This document shows, piece by piece, positions 1 to 11,202 of a stretch of DNA of 64,000 nt. Both the position numbers and the translations under genes were made by a program. Source of the DNA: Chaetoderma sp. LZ-2023a (taxonomy: Eukaryota; Mollusca; Caudofoveata; Chaetodermatida; Chaetodermatidae); contig CM067374.1 in NCBI GenBank assembly GCA_034401795.1, positions 93,030,398 through 93,094,397 on the forward strand, in the 5' to 3' direction. Below the pieces are notes generated by a model. That model had not been told where the DNA came from, made no database searches, and worked only from the letters and a program-made list of their open reading frames with translations. Numbering within the stretch: position 1 is the first letter of the stretch; every line of letters starts with the position of its first letter.

Positions 1-38
1 TGGTTTTTCCCCCGGGTGCCAGTATTGGATATCCGTCC
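1..38. repeat. Left flank of outer DIRS copy (tandem-repeat target)
   Basis: The end of this piece (ggatatccgtcc) joined to the sequence resuming at 14230 (aatatttgtgaaagtt) resembles a unit of the repeat at 14374-14400 (gatatccatctgtatttgtg). It is therefore probably the other half of the repeat unit into which the outer DIRS element inserted. Confidence 0.55.
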
Positions 39-50
39 TTCTCCTTCGAT

Positions 51-208
51 CAATACTCACCATTCTGTTACATCTGATATACAGCTGGCCCTGACAGCGG
101 CTCTAGGATTATAGACTTAGAAAGCTTTACCGACTCCTGGGAACCGGGTACTCGGCTCCCAACTGCCGAGTACCCGTTTACCATAGAGCTCATTCTTGTT
201 TGCATAGC
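51..208 (+). repeat. Left inverted terminal repeat, outer DIRS copy
   Basis: About 158 bp from caatactcacc to tgcatagc reappear in reverse complement at 14036-14192 and, with few changes, in both ends of the inner copy. The terminal bases outside it (39-50) are unique to this end. Confidence 0.92.
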
Positions 209-1162
209 GACAAGAGCAATACATGCTTTTTGCATTAAGGATTTTAGTGTTTTAAAATAATCTAAGTCTTTAATCAGTGATAGTTTGTGTGTTCTGAAAG
301 GATTAACTAAGGACTATGGAGAATACCGCCCAAGACAACCAGGTTGTATTGTTCTTTATATCCATAGTTAAAAGACTTAGGTCTCTAAATTTCGTTGTGT
401 CGCATGTTCCAATTTCTGTCCCCATAGAATCTGGGACGTGTGCTAACAACGATATATGCCAGACGATCGCCTTCTTTAAACCCCAACAGGCGATCGGCAG
501 ATATGAAAATAGGTGTTTGCTACGGTATTTCTAACACGAATATCGGCTGACGTCGTTCTCCGTAGAATCCGAGCGGGTGACGTCACACCCGGTCGCTCGG
601 ATGTTTATGTGAAGAAAATTTTTTTCATTAATTCGCGCATCTTATTCTGGGTGCTGCGTACTAAAAATGGTACCGGAAACTTTAGAATGATCAAGTTTAC
701 GTGTGATCACGATCGGTTTGCAATGATCGGTGGTTTCAAAATTCTTGAATAGATGTGTGGTCTGCGGTTTTACCGTGTGAGACAGCAGTTTTGTTATACA
801 TTTTGTTGTTTTCTTCACATATCGTGCTGCGTTCGTTAGGAGTATAATTTATATTGATTAGTAAATATACCCTGAATGCTATGCGATATGATTCCTGGAG
901 CCGTTACACATCCTGGAGGATCTATTATGGGTGTGTTGTGCCCGCCGCGTACTTGTCGTCATAATCAATGCGATCGTTGTTGTAACGTAGCGGGGTGGGG
1001 TGCGGGGAGGTTACGGTTAATTTATGAGTCAAATTATTTGAAAATTAATTGTCTGCCTTCCATCCGGGTCTCGTTCCGCTTGTTTATTGTAGGTTTGTGC
1101 TTATTTTATAGGCCAAGCCAGCCCCGCCATCATGTGACGACTGCCATAAGTTTGTCCGTGTA
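209..1162 (+). other. DIRS leader, outer copy (no supported gene)
   Basis: This non-coding leader is collinear with 5143-6095 of the inner copy. A 72-codon ORF at 316-534 exists in both copies, but several differences between them change the amino acid, so I see no sign of selection on it. Near the end, ttattttatag at 1101-1111 looks like a splice acceptor. The codons after it read into the gag frame and encode a cysteine cluster (C-D-D-C-H at about 1134-1148). Confidence 0.6.
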
Positions 1163-3245
1163 ATGTTCAAGGACCATGTCTGTTTTATGTGTGCCCTGTG
1201 TAATATAGATCATAGGTGTAATGTTTGTGCAGTGTGGTCCGTCGAAACGATGGTTAAGTTCCTTGCCCAGAAGGACTTGGCGGGGTCTGACGCGGGGTCA
1301 GGCGGTCCGAGAGTAAATCGTGGAGCGCCCGGTTCGGCCGGTGCGGGTGCTCCACGTCCCCAGCTGGAGGTGGCGGAGATGGCACCGCCGGCGTGGTTTG
1401 GTCCGGCTCTGCAGGGTTTTTCTGCATAGCGTTCTGACCACGCTGGTGTCGTCCCTGCTACCAAAGGTTGGGGGGCAGTTTCTCCCCATGCCTGGTACGG
1501 ATCCTGTCCTCGGACAGGATTCTGGACTGGTTACCGAGGGGGCCATCTCGTACGGCCCCCTGGCAGTCCCGTCTGGCTTCGGCCAGACGGGTTTCTGTTT
1601 CTCGGCGGCCACCTCCGGGTGGTCCAGTAGCGGTGGCCGGTCCGTCAGGTGTGGGAGCCGTCCGCCAGGACGGTTCCACGGTTGACTCGTCTAGTGACGA
1701 CTCTTCGGAGTCTGAAGACGAGGAGGCCGAGGAGGAGAGGTTGCTGCGGCCCGTGAAGCCGCAGGTGGAGAATATGGAGGTTGATTCCGTCCTAGACGGA
1801 ACCGGCCTCCATTTGTCTGGTTTGGCGCAAGCCAGGTCAGCGGCTCCGCCTGTGGCTGAGGCAAATCCGTTACCGTGCACCGGTTCCGTGCGGCTTGGTT
1901 TGGCACCAGCCGTCACGGGAACGGGTGTGCCGGGCCGGGCGTGGTACTCACCTATCTCGCCTGGTCCGGCAGTCGGACATGGGGTGCCGTGGGCGCCCGT
2001 GTCCGGCTATGGTTCCGCGACTGCTACGGGTCCGTACGGTTTTCCGTGTGGACCTACCCCATGGACCGGAGTGTTTCATGGGGTGGCGGCGGAACCGTGT
2101 GGTACCGGAGTGCCTGGCGTGTCAGCCGTGGCTCCTTGCTGGGAGGCCGTGGCTGGCAGACCTGTGAGCACGTCAACGGGTGACGTGTTTGCGGGGGTGT
2201 CTTCATCGGAGGTAGATTGGTCAGATGCTCTGGCGTGGCTAGCCATGGTTGACCCGTCTGTGGTTTCGGCCACGGCCGATGAAGATGCGCCCCGTCCGTC
2301 GGTTGCGTCGATCAGGACGGGGATTTTGCCCGCGGCCCGGATCCAGTCAGTGGGACTGGATCCACGGTTCATAGAATGGTTGGATGCTATTTATAGCAAA
2401 CAACTGATGACCAAGGGTCAGCTCCCTGCGGCCTCCAGGGAGGTGCGGGCAAGATGTCGTATTCCGCGGGGGGAATACGACAGGTATGGTGTAGTCCCGT
2501 CGGTCACGGAGGATGACCGATGGGTACTGGGCGTCCAGAGTGCCGTGCCGGGTCACCCCGGTCCGGCACTTGTGGACAAGTCTCAGGTACACCAGGAAGA
2601 AGTCCTGTCCCTATGCGATGAGGGTGTGAGGGCAGCGATGAGCGCTGTCAACCACTCTTATCGTCTCCTTCAGTCGGTGTGGGCTGAAGCGGGGCAGGCT
2701 ACCCTGTGCCACCTGTGGCGCTTTCATGTGTCAATGATGGCCTGGTGCTGTCGATGGACGCATTGGCAAGGGTGCAAGCGCGTGTGACGAAATCCAGGAG
2801 GCAAATGGTCATTGACCATATGCGTCCGGCTACGGCAGTCAGGGAGCGTCTCCTTGGGACACCCCTGACAGGGCCTAGCATCTTCGCTGGCCAAGCGTGG
2901 GCCATCTTAGAGGATACCGCCAGTATCGCGCAGAATCGGTTAGCGGTAAACCTACAGCTAGAGCTAGTGCGACAAGCGCATGCACTAGGGCCTGTGGGGA
3001 AACCGCTAACGGGACAACCTTCAAAGGAGCAGAAGAAGCATAAGGGCAAGGCGAAAGCTAGGCCTGTTGCGACTTCTGCTTCAGCTGGGGTTTCACAGCC
3101 GCCGCCGGCGAAGAAGCCCAGGAAGGTTGTAGAGGCGCCTACCCTCCCCAATGTTGCTCCTGACCGCCCTAGAGGTGGGAAGGGCAAGGGGAAGGGTAAG
3201 GGTAAGGCCTCAAAGGGCGGACAGAAGGGGCCGAAGCGTACCTGA
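1163..3245 (+). pseudogene. gag-like ORF1 of outer DIRS copy, frameshifted
   Basis: ORF1 of DIRS elements is presumed to encode a Gag-like particle protein. The reading frame opens with a Cys-rich segment (C-x2-C-x2-C then C-x2-C near codons 7-21). It passes through a Gly/Pro/Val-rich stretch with an acidic serine patch (SSSDDSSESEDEEAEEE, about 1690-1740) and ends in a Lys/Gly-rich basic tail at the TGA of 3243-3245. Compared with the inner copy there is one extra T near 1420 and one missing base near 2692, so three overlapping frames (1163-1429, 1468-2787, 2706-3245) are needed to follow it. The last segment keeps the native C-terminus that the inner copy has lost. No retroviral-type CCHC knuckle is visible. 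The Gag role is inferred from position and composition. Confidence 0.75.
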
Positions 3246-3336
3246 GGGTACGAAAGCTCCCTTCATATCCGCCTGGACCGCGCCTGTGTGACAGGAACAG
3301 CGGTGCCAGTTATACCCGTCGTGCCTAGAACGAAAT

Positions 3337-3357
3337 GGTTCTCTCTCTCTCTCTCTC
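3337..3357 (+). repeat. (CT)n microsatellite between ORF1 and RT
   Basis: About ten CT units lie between the gag stop and the RT frame. The inner copy has a shorter tract here, followed by a long G run at 8296-8310, so this spacer is prone to slippage. Confidence 0.8.
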
Positions 3358-3368
3358 GTTAAGAAAGA

Positions 3369-4972
3369 GTGGGGGGGCGGACTGCGAGCCGGACAACCCC
3401 GTTAGACGTCGAGGCGTCTATGGTGGGTGGAAGGCTCATGCGTTTCGTCGAGGCCTGGCAAGGTGTGACGTCAGACAGTCTGGTCCTGGGATGGTTATCC
3501 CAGGGTTACATGCCGGAGTGGTGGGACTTTCCACCACAAAATCTGTCTTTGGCACCTGTCTGGACACCCGTACCAAGGGAGCCAGACAAGTTAGAAGCCG
3601 TTCAAAAGGAAGTGTCGGGTTTGCTTCTGAAGGGAGCAATAAAACCAGCAAATCGAAACACTCCAGGCTTCTATTCAAACATGTTCCTTGTCCCCAAGAG
3701 CACAGGGGGATGGAGACCCATACTCAATCTCAGGCCATTAAATTGGTTTAGCCATACGCCTCGGTTCCAGATGGAAATGCCGAGGTCGGTAAAGCGGGAT
3801 TGAGGAAAGGAATGTGGTGTGTATCGATCGATCTGAAAAATGCATATTTCCACATTCCTATGAATCGGAGTTGGCACAGGTTTCTGAGATTTGCGTTTCA
3901 GAATCAAGTATGGGAGTTTACAGTCTCCCGTTTGGCCTGTCGACAGCTCCGAGGGTTTTCACAAGAGTGGTCCTTGCGGTGACAGCGTTTCTCAGAAAAG
4001 AGGACGTGGCGCTACACACCTACATAGACGACTGGCTGATTAAGGCAGACTCGGCAGCCAGGTTGAACGTGGATACTGCTCTGACTCTGAAGTTACTTTC
4101 AGATCTACGCTGCATAGTCAACGAGGAGAAATCCGAGTTGACGCCCACTCAACGTTTCGTTTATTTGGGGATGCGATTCGACCTTGAGGAGGGCAGGGTT
4201 TACCCATCAGAGCCCAGAGTGGTGTCTCTGTTAGCCATCCTCAAGAGTTTTCGAGTGGGAAACCACATTCAAGGCGAGGCGGTTCCTTCAGATGCTGGGC
4301 ATGATGGTCTCCATGGAGCAGGTTATCCCGTACGATGCTCTAATGCGAAGGCCTATCCAGTTGTATCTGATGTCTCTGTGGAAACAGAGAACAGAACCCC
4401 TGTCAAAACTGTTGCCAGTTTTGGAGCCGATAATATCGCATCTTCTATGGTGGAAACAGCGTCAGAATCTCCTATTAGGGGTTTCGCTGCACCTACCCCA
4501 CCTCCAGCTGTCCGTCTATACGGATGCATCGCTGTAAGGGTGGGGTGCCTGCCTGGGAGAACCAGGTCTCGGGCACATGGACTCTCCCGGAGAGTCAGCT
4601 GCATATCAATCTGTTGGAAATGATGGCAGTGGAACTGGCGTTGGAAGAGTTCCTTCCGATGATCAGGGGCAGGGTGATATTGATACGGTCGGTCGATTCG
4701 ACAGTAGTATCATATATAAATCGCCAAGGCGGGACCAGGTCGCCCACTCTGTGTATCAGGGTGTGGCACTTGATTCAATGGTGCAGGAATTACTTGGTTG
4801 TTTTGAAAGCAGCTCGTATTCCTGGCCGATTGAACATTCTGGCGGATGCTTTGTCTCGCAGACAGAGAATCCTGCCAACAGAATGGTCCCTCAACCCTCC
4901 AGTTCTGCGACGGATCTTCGAGCATTGGGGCAAACCCAACGTGGACTTGTTCGCCACAAAGGAAAATGCTCA
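3369..4972 (+). pseudogene. DIRS reverse transcriptase-RNase H, outer copy, 5' part
   Basis: This is the DIRS pol-type ORF. The N-terminal part is open at 3369-3803 and includes the leader before RT and the motif VPKSTGGWRPILNLRPLN. The catalytic block FGLSTAPRVF and the YIDD box (4021-4032) are recognisable but lie in a shifted frame because single bases are missing near 3790 and 3927. An extra base near 4267 shifts the frame again. The RNase H part begins near YTDAS, where a G-to-T change makes TAA at about 4534, followed by a 2-base loss near 4561. The acidic residue of the RSDNST motif seen in the inner copy is replaced (RSVDST). The ORF is cut at 4972 by the nested insertion and its C-terminal end continues at 12052. 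It cannot encode an active enzyme. Confidence 0.9.
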
Positions 4973-4984
4973 TTCTCCTTCGAT

Positions 4985-5142
4985 CAATACTCACCATTCT
5001 GTTACTTCTGATATACAGCTGGCCCTGACAGCGGCTCTAGGATTATAGACTTAGAAAGCTTTACCGACTCCTGGGAACCGGGTACCCGGCTCCCCACTGC
5101 CGAGTACCCGTTTACCATAGAGCTCATTCTTGTTTGCATAGC
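4985..5142 (+). repeat. Left inverted terminal repeat, inner DIRS copy
   Basis: It is the near-perfect reverse complement of 11858-12014. The left-specific terminal bases are 4973-4984 (ttctccttcgat). Confidence 0.93.
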
Positions 5143-6095
5143 AACAAGTGCAATACATGCTTTTCGCATTAAGGATTTTAGTGTTTTTTAAAAGAATCTA
5201 AGTCTTTAATCAGTGATAGTTTGTGTGTTCTGAAAGGATAACTAAGGACTATGGAGAATACCACCCAAGACAACCAGGTTGTATTGTTCTTTATATCCAT
5301 AGTTAAAAGACTTAGGTCTCTAAATTTCGTTGTGTCGCATGTTCCAATTTCTAACCCCATAGAATCTGGGACGTGTGCTAGCAACGATATATGCCAGACG
5401 ATCGCCTTCTTTAAACCCCAACAGGCGATCGGCAGATATGAAAATAGGTGTTTGCTACGGTATTTCTAACACGAATATCGGCTGACGTCGTTCTCCGTAG
5501 AATCCGAGCGGGTGACGTCACACCCGGTCGCTCGTATGTTTATGTGAAGAAAAATTTTTTCATTAATTCGCGCATCTTGTTCTGGGTGCTGCGTACTAAA
5601 AAATGGTACCGGAAACTTTAGAATGATCAAGTTTACGTGCGATCACGATCGGTTTGCAATGATCGGTGGTTTCAAAATTCTTGAGTAGATGCGTGGTCTG
5701 CGGTTTTACCGTGTGAGACAGCAGTTGTTATACATTTTGTTGTTTTCTTCACATATCGTGCTGCGTTCGTTAGGAGTATAATTTATATTGATTAGTAAAT
5801 ATACCCTGAATGCTATGCGATATGATTCCTGGAGCCGTTACACATCCTGTAGGATCTATTATGGGTGTGTTGTGCCCGCCGCGTTCTTGTCGTCATAATC
5901 AATGCGATCGTTGTTGTAACGTGGCGGGGTGGGGTGCGGGAGGTTACGGTTAATTTATGAGTCAAAATATTTGAAAATTAATTGTCTGCCTTCCATCCGT
6001 GTCTCGTTCCGCTTGTTTATTGTAGGTTTGTGCTTATTTTATAGGCCAAGCCAGCCCCGCCATCATGTGACGACTGCCATAAGTTTGTCCGTGTA
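5143..6095 (+). other. DIRS leader, inner copy (no supported gene)
   Basis: It is collinear with the outer leader and has the same possible acceptor (ttattttatag, about 6032-6042) ahead of the Cys-rich gag codons. A 72-codon ORF at 5251-5469 parallels 316-534 of the outer copy, with amino-acid changes between them. I see no other supported function. Confidence 0.6.
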
Positions 6096-8176
6096 ATGTT
6101 CAAGGACCATGTCTGTTTTAGGTGTGCCCTGTGTAATATAGATCATAGGTGTAATGTTTGTGCAGTGTGGTCCGTCGAAACGATGGTTAAGTTCCTTGCC
6201 CAGAAGGACTTGGCTGGGTCTGACGCGGGGTCAGGCGGTCCGAGAGGAAATCGTGGAGCGCCCGGTTCGGCCGGTGGGGGTGCTCCACGTCCCCAGCTGG
6301 AGGTGGCGGAGATGGCACCGCCGGCGTGGTTTGGTCCGGCTATGCAGGGTTTTCTGCATAGCGTTCTGCCCACGCTGGTGTCGTCCCTGCTACCAAAGGT
6401 TGGGGGGCAGTTTCTCCCCATGCCTGGTACGGATCCTGTCTTCGGACAGGATTCTGGACTGGTTACCGAGAGGGCCGTCTCGTACGGCCCCCTGGCGGGT
6501 CCGTCTGGCTTCGGCCAGACGAGTTCTGTCTCTCTGCGGCCACCTCCGGGTGGTCCAGTAGCGGTGGCCGGTCCGTCAGGTGTGGGAGCCGTCCGCCAGG
6601 ACGGCTCCACGGTTTATTCGTCTAGTGACGGCTCTTCAGAGTCTGAAGACGATGAGGCCGAGGAGGAGAGGTTGCTGCGGCCCGTGAAGCCGCAGGTGGA
6701 GAATATGGAGGTTGATTCCGTCCTGGACGGAACCGGCCTCCATTTGTCTGGTTTGGCGCAAGCCAGGTCAGCGGCTCCGCCTGCGGCTGAGGCCAATCCG
6801 TTACCGTGCACCGGTTCCGCGCGGCTTGGTTTGTCACCAGCCGTCAGGGGAACCGGTGTGCCGGGCCAGGCGTGGTACTCACCTATCTCGCCTGGTCCGG
6901 CAGCCGGACATGGGGTGCCGTTGCCGCCCGTGGCCGGCTATTGTTCCGCGACGGTTACGGGTCCGTACGGTTTTCCGTGCGGACCTACCCCATGGACCGG
7001 AGTGTTTCATGGGGTGGCGGCGGAACCATGTGGTAGCGGAGTGCCTGGCGTGTCAGCCGTGGCTCCTGGCCGGGAGGCCATGGCTGGCAGACCCGTAAGC
7101 ATGTCAACGGGTGACGTGTTTGCGGGGGTATCTTCTTCGGAGTTAGACTGGTCTGATGCTCTGGCGTGGCTAGCCAGAGTTGACCCGTCTGTGGTTTCGG
7201 CCACGGCCGATGAAGATGCGCCCCGTCCGTCGGTTGCGTCGATTAGGACAGGGATTTTGCCCGCGGCCCGGATCCAGTCAGTGGGACTGGATCCACGGTT
7301 CATTGATTTGTTGGATGCTATTTATAGTAAACAACTAATGACCAAGGGTCAGCTCCCTGCGGCCTCCAGGGAGGTGCGGGCAAGGTGCCGTATTCCGCGG
7401 GGTGGATACGACAGGTATGGTGTAGTCCCGTCGGTCACGGAGGATGACCGATGGGTACTGGGCGTCCAGAGTGCCGGGTCGGGTGGTCCCGGTCCGGCAC
7501 TAGTGGATAAGGCCCAGGTACACCAGGAAGAAGTCCTGGCCCTATGCGATGAGGGTGTGAGGGCAGCCATGAGCGCTGTCAATCACTCCTATCGTCTACT
7601 TCAGTCGGTGTGGGCTGAAGCGGGGGCAGGCCACCCTGTGCCACCTGTGGCGCTATCGTGCGTTAATGACGGCTTGGTGCTGTCAATGGACGCATTGGCA
7701 AGGGTGCAAGCGCGTGTGACGAAGTCCAGGAGGCAAATGGTCATTGACCATATGCGTCCGGCTACGGCAGTCAAGGAGCGTCTTCTTGGGACGCCCCTGA
7801 CAGGGCCTAGCATCTTTGGTGGCCAAGCGCGGGCCATCTTAGAGGACACCGCCAGTATTGCGCAGAATCGGTTAGCGGTAAATCTCCAGCTAGAGCTGGT
7901 GCGGCAAGCGCACGCACTAGGGGCTGTGGGCAAGCCACTAACCGGACAGCCTTCAAAGAAACAGAAAAAGCATAAGGGCAAGGCGAAAGCCAGGCCTATT
8001 GCGACGTCTGTTTCGGCTGGGTTCTCGGAGCCGCCGCCGGCGAAGAAACCCAGGAAGGCTGTAGAGGCACTACCCTCCCCAATGTTGCTCCTGACCGCCC
8101 TAGAGGTGGTAAGGGCAAGGGGAAGGGTAAGGGTAAGGCCTCAAAGGGCGGACAGAAGGGGCCGAAGCGTACCTGA
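6096..8176 (+). pseudogene. gag-like ORF1 of inner DIRS copy (frameshift near the 3' end)
   Basis: The frame is open for about 657 codons from the ATG at 6096. The methionine at 6183 in the context VETMVKFLAQKD is an alternative start. The order is the same as in the outer copy: N-terminal Cys cluster (CFRCALC...CNVC), Gly/Pro-rich region, acidic Ser/Glu patch near 6620-6670, a more conserved segment from about 7260 (IQSVGLDPRFIDLLDAIYS) to 7900, then a basic tail. One base is missing near 8069 (gaggcactaccc, against gaggcgcctaccc in the outer copy). This throws the Lys/Gly-rich terminus into another frame and lets the ORF run on into the RT region as far as 9371. The native stop is the TGA at 8174-8176. 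The Gag assignment is inferred from position. Confidence 0.75.
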
Positions 8177-8295
8177 GGGTACGCAAGCTCCCTTCATATC
8201 CGCCTGGACCGCACCTGTGCGACAGGAACAGCGGTGCCAGTTATACCCGTCGTACCTAGAACGAAATGGTTCTCACTCTCTCTCGTTAAGAAAGG

Positions 8296-8310
8296 GGGGG
8301 GGGGGGGGGG
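8296..8310 (+). repeat. Poly-G run ahead of the RT frame
   Basis: A run of about 17 G follows aaag here. The outer copy has only seven G at the same place. The length is likely to be polymorphic or uncertain in assembly. Confidence 0.75.
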
Positions 8311-10360
8311 CGGACTGCGAGCCGGACAACCCCGTTAGACGTCGAGGCGTCTATGGTGGGTGGAAGGCTCATGCGTTTTGGCGAGGTGTGACGTCAGACA
8401 GTCTGGTCCTGGGATGGTTAGCCCAGGGTTACATGCCGGAGTGGTGGGACTTTCCGCCACAAAATCTGTCTTTGGCACCAGTCTGGACACCCGTACCAAG
8501 GGAGCCAGACAAGTTAGAAGCCGTTCAAAAGGAAGTGTCGGGTTTGCTTCTGAAGGGAGCAATAAAACCAGCAAACCGGAACACTCCAGGCTTCTATTCA
8601 AACATGTTCCTTGTCCCCAAGAGCACGGGGGGGATGGAGACCCATACTCAATCTCAGGCCATTAAATTGGTTTATCCATACGCCTCGGTTCCAGATGGAA
8701 ACACCGAGGTCGGTAATGGCGGGATTGAGGAAAGGAATGTGGTGTGTATCGATCGATCTGAAAGATGCATATTTCCACATTCCGATCAATCGGAGTTGGC
8801 ACAGGTTTCTGAGATTTGCGTTTCAGAATCAAGTATGGGAGTTTACAGTTCTCCCGTTTGGCCTGTCGACAGCTCCGAGGGTTTTCACAAGAGTGGTCCT
8901 TGCGGTGACAGCGTTTCTCAGAAAAGAGAACGTGGCGCTACACACCTACATAGACGACTGGCTGCTCAAGGCAGACTCGGCAGCCAGGTTGAACGTGGAT
9001 ACTGCTCTGACTCTGAAGTTACTTTCAGATCTAGGCTGGATAGTCAACGAGGAGAAATCCGAGTTGACACCCACTCAACATTTCGTTTATTTGGGGATGC
9101 GATTCGACCTCGAGGAGGGCAGGGTTTACCCGTCAGAGCCCAGAGTGGTGTCTCTGTTAGCCATCCTCGGGAGTTTTCGAGTGGGAAACCACATTCAGGC
9201 AAGGCGGTTCCTTCAGATGCTGGGCATGATGGTCTCCATGAAGCAGGTTATCCCGTACGCTGCTCTAATGCGAAGACCTATCCAGTTGTATCTGATGTCT
9301 CTGTGGAAACAGAGAACAGAACCCCTGTCAAAAGCATCTTCTATGGTGGAAACAGCGTCAGAATCTCCTAATAGGGGTTTCGCTGCACCTACCCCACCCC
9401 CAGCTGTCCGTTTACACGGATGCATCGCTGGAAGGGTGGGGTGCCTGCCTGGGAGAACACCAGGTCTCGGGCACATGGACTCTCCCGGAGAGTCAGCTGC
9501 ATATCAATCTGTTGGAAATGATGGCAGTGGAACTGGCGTTGGAAGAGTTCCTTCCGATGATCAGGGGCAAGGTGATATTGATACGGTCGGACAATTCGAC
9601 AGTAGTATCATATATAAATCGCCAAGGAGGGACCAGGTCGCCCACCCTGTGCATCAGGGTGTGGCACTTGATTCAATGGTGCAGGAATTACTCGGTTGTT
9701 TTGAAAGCAGCTCATATTCCTGGCCGATTGAACATTCTGGCGGATGCTTTGTCTCGCAGACAGAGAATCCTGCCAACAGAATGGTCCCTCAACCCTCCAG
9801 TTCTACGACGGATCTTCGAGCATTGGGGCAAACCCAACGTGGACTTGTTCGCCACAAAGGAAAATGCTCAAATCATGACATATGTCTCGCCGATTCCAGA
9901 TCCAAATGCCGTCGATACAGACGCTCTGGCGATAAGCTGGAGAGGGATGCACGCTTACGCGTATCCACCCACCATTCTTCTACCGAAGGTATTGGTGAAG
10001 GTCAGGGAGGAACCGTGTCTGGTCCTGCTAATAGCGCCGTATTGGCCGAGCAGGGCGTGGTTCACGGATCTTCTAGATCTGCTGGTGGAAAATCCTGTGC
10101 AGTTGCCCGAGATTCCGAACATAATCTCCCAGGCCAAGGGACGCTTCCTACACGAGCGTCCCGAAATGTTCAAATTGACTGCGTGGATGTTGTCAAACAA
10201 CGTTCCACGTCGGAAGGCTTTTCTCGACAGGCTGCTGATTTCATCGCGGCTGCGAGAAGGAGGTCAACCTTCAAGTCATATAACAACAAGGTTAACAGAT
10301 TTGCAGACTGGTGTGAAGAAAAGGGTATTGATACCTTTCAATCCACTATTCAGCAAATAG
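8311..10360 (+). pseudogene. DIRS reverse transcriptase-RNase H, inner copy, with indels
   Basis: The RT fingers and palm are clear: GWRPILNLRPLNWF, the VSIDLKDAYFHIPI aspartate block, LPFGLSTAPRVF and the YIDD box at 8947-8958. RNase H follows with a YTDAS-type start (about 9412), RSDNSTVV, and NILADALSR (about 9735). After it comes the DIRS-typical tail (VDLFATKENAQ, LLIAPYWPSRAWF) up to the TAG at 10358-10360. Compared with the outer copy there is a 10-bp loss near 8385, an extra G near 8633 and a 29-bp deletion after 9333. The protein therefore runs through three frames: about 8390-8630, 8611-9333 and 9334-10360. The 3' end overlaps the recombinase frame, as is usual in DIRS elements. The enzyme is presumed dead unless supplied by another copy. 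Confidence 0.9.
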
Positions 10361-11202
10361 CAGACTTTCTCTGTGAGCTGTTCTTTACAGGACTAGCTCC
10401 CGTCACAATTGCTGGATACAAGTCAGCTTTGGCATCAGTTATCCCTTGTCTAGCCAACAGGGATAGTCCAGAGGTGGCCCAGTTAAACGTGATGTTGAAG
10501 GGAATGAGCAATCTCCGCCCGAGACAACCGGTAGTCATTCCAGCCTGGAGTCTATCTTTAGTGCTTAATGTACTGGCCAAGCACCCATTCGAACCGTTGC
10601 GTTCGGCTAGTCTAAAGCATTTGACTCTAAAGGCGGTCTTTCTATTGGCAGCTTCCTCAGCTAGAAGGCGCAGTGAGATCCATGCGCTTTCGGCAGAGAG
10701 GAACCGATTTATTGTTTCTGGAGAAGGTCTGCGTCTTCTGCCAAGAGCAGAATTTATGTCAAAGAACCAATCTTTGAGATATCCCGGCAAACCGATCATT
10801 ATACCGAAGTTAACCAGGTTTGATCGTGATGCCAGTGTCTGGTGCCCGGTCCGTGCTTTGACTAAGTACAAGAAACGGACTGACTCGTTACGGTCGAACG
10901 ATAGACATCTGTGGATCTGCCATAAAAAGCCTTATGGCGCCGCATCCATGGATACTATCTCTCGTTGGGTGGTCGAATGCATTCAGACTACTCATGAGAT
11001 GGCGACTGGGCACCAGGTGCAGGGCGTAAGGGCACACGATGTTAGAGGAATAGCCGCCTCGACCGCCCTTTACAATGGTGTTCCGTTAGAGGACATCATG
11101 GCCGTTGCACAATGGCACTGTGAGTCCTCATTTACGGATTACTATATGAGGGATGTGTCAGACTCAGCCAATCCACTCGCTTTAGCTGTTTTGAAACGAT
11201 AG
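10141..11202 (+). CDS. DIRS tyrosine recombinase, inner copy, apparently intact
   Basis: This is a tyrosine recombinase of the DIRS class, which integrates the circular cDNA without a target duplication. The N-terminal core-binding part lies around FKSYNNKVNRFADWC (about 10270-10315). The catalytic arginine is in SARRRSEIHAL (about 10657-10690), the H-x-x-R box is AHDVRG (His at 11035, Arg at 11044), and the nucleophile region is FTDYYMRD (Tyr at 11140 or 11143). The ORF ends in the TAG at 11200-11202. This frame is open far upstream (from 8611), partly because of the RT deletion, so the start is uncertain. An in-frame ATG at 9781 is possible, but recognisable domain sequence starts near 10180. 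It overlaps the RT-RNase H tail by roughly 200 bases. All catalytic residues I can recognise are present. Confidence 0.88.
   Translation, partial: TLPTRASRNVQIDCVDVVKQRSTSEGFSRQAADFIAAARRRSTFKSYNNKVNRFADWCEEKGIDTFQSTIQQIADFLCELFFTGLAPVTIAGYKSALASVIPCLANRDSPEVAQLNVMLKGMSNLRPRQPVVIPAWSLSLVLNVLAKHPFEPLRSASLKHLTLKAVFLLAASSARRRSEIHALSAERNRFIVSGEGLRLLPRAEFMSKNQSLRYPGKPIIIPKLTRFDRDASVWCPVRALTKYKKRTDSLRSNDRHLWICHKKPYGAASMDTISRWVVECIQTTHEMATGHQVQGVRAHDVRGIAASTALYNGVPLEDIMAVAQWHCESSFTDYYMRDVSDSANPLALAVLKR

Larger units (their letters stand above)
39..4972 (+). mobile_element. Outer DIRS-type retroelement, 5' part (split by a nested copy)
   Basis: This segment holds the left inverted terminal repeat, a leader, a gag-like pseudogene and most of an RT-RNase H pseudogene. 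It stops abruptly inside the RNase H region at 4972, where a second full copy begins. The homologous sequence resumes at 12052, and the two parts sum to 7112 bp against 7079 bp for the inner copy. The left end at 39 (ttctccttcgatc) is fixed by the internal complementary region at 13879-13980, which repeats it in reverse complement. DIRS elements integrate through a tyrosine recombinase and leave no target duplication, which is what the junctions show. Confidence 0.93.

Noticed and set aside
316-534. 72-codon ORF in the DIRS leader, present in both copies (also 5251-5469)
   Set aside because: The differences between the copies change amino acids and the surrounding non-coding leader is equally conserved, so conservation reflects recent copying, not selection.
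6096-9371. A single 1091-codon gene across gag and RT
   Set aside because: The reading continues only because one base is missing near 8069; the native gag terminus and RT frame are visible by comparison with the outer copy.
8611-11202. A single 863-codon RT-recombinase fusion protein
   Set aside because: The frame joins RT to recombinase only because of the 29-bp deletion after 9333; the RNase H codons between are in another frame (9334-10360).
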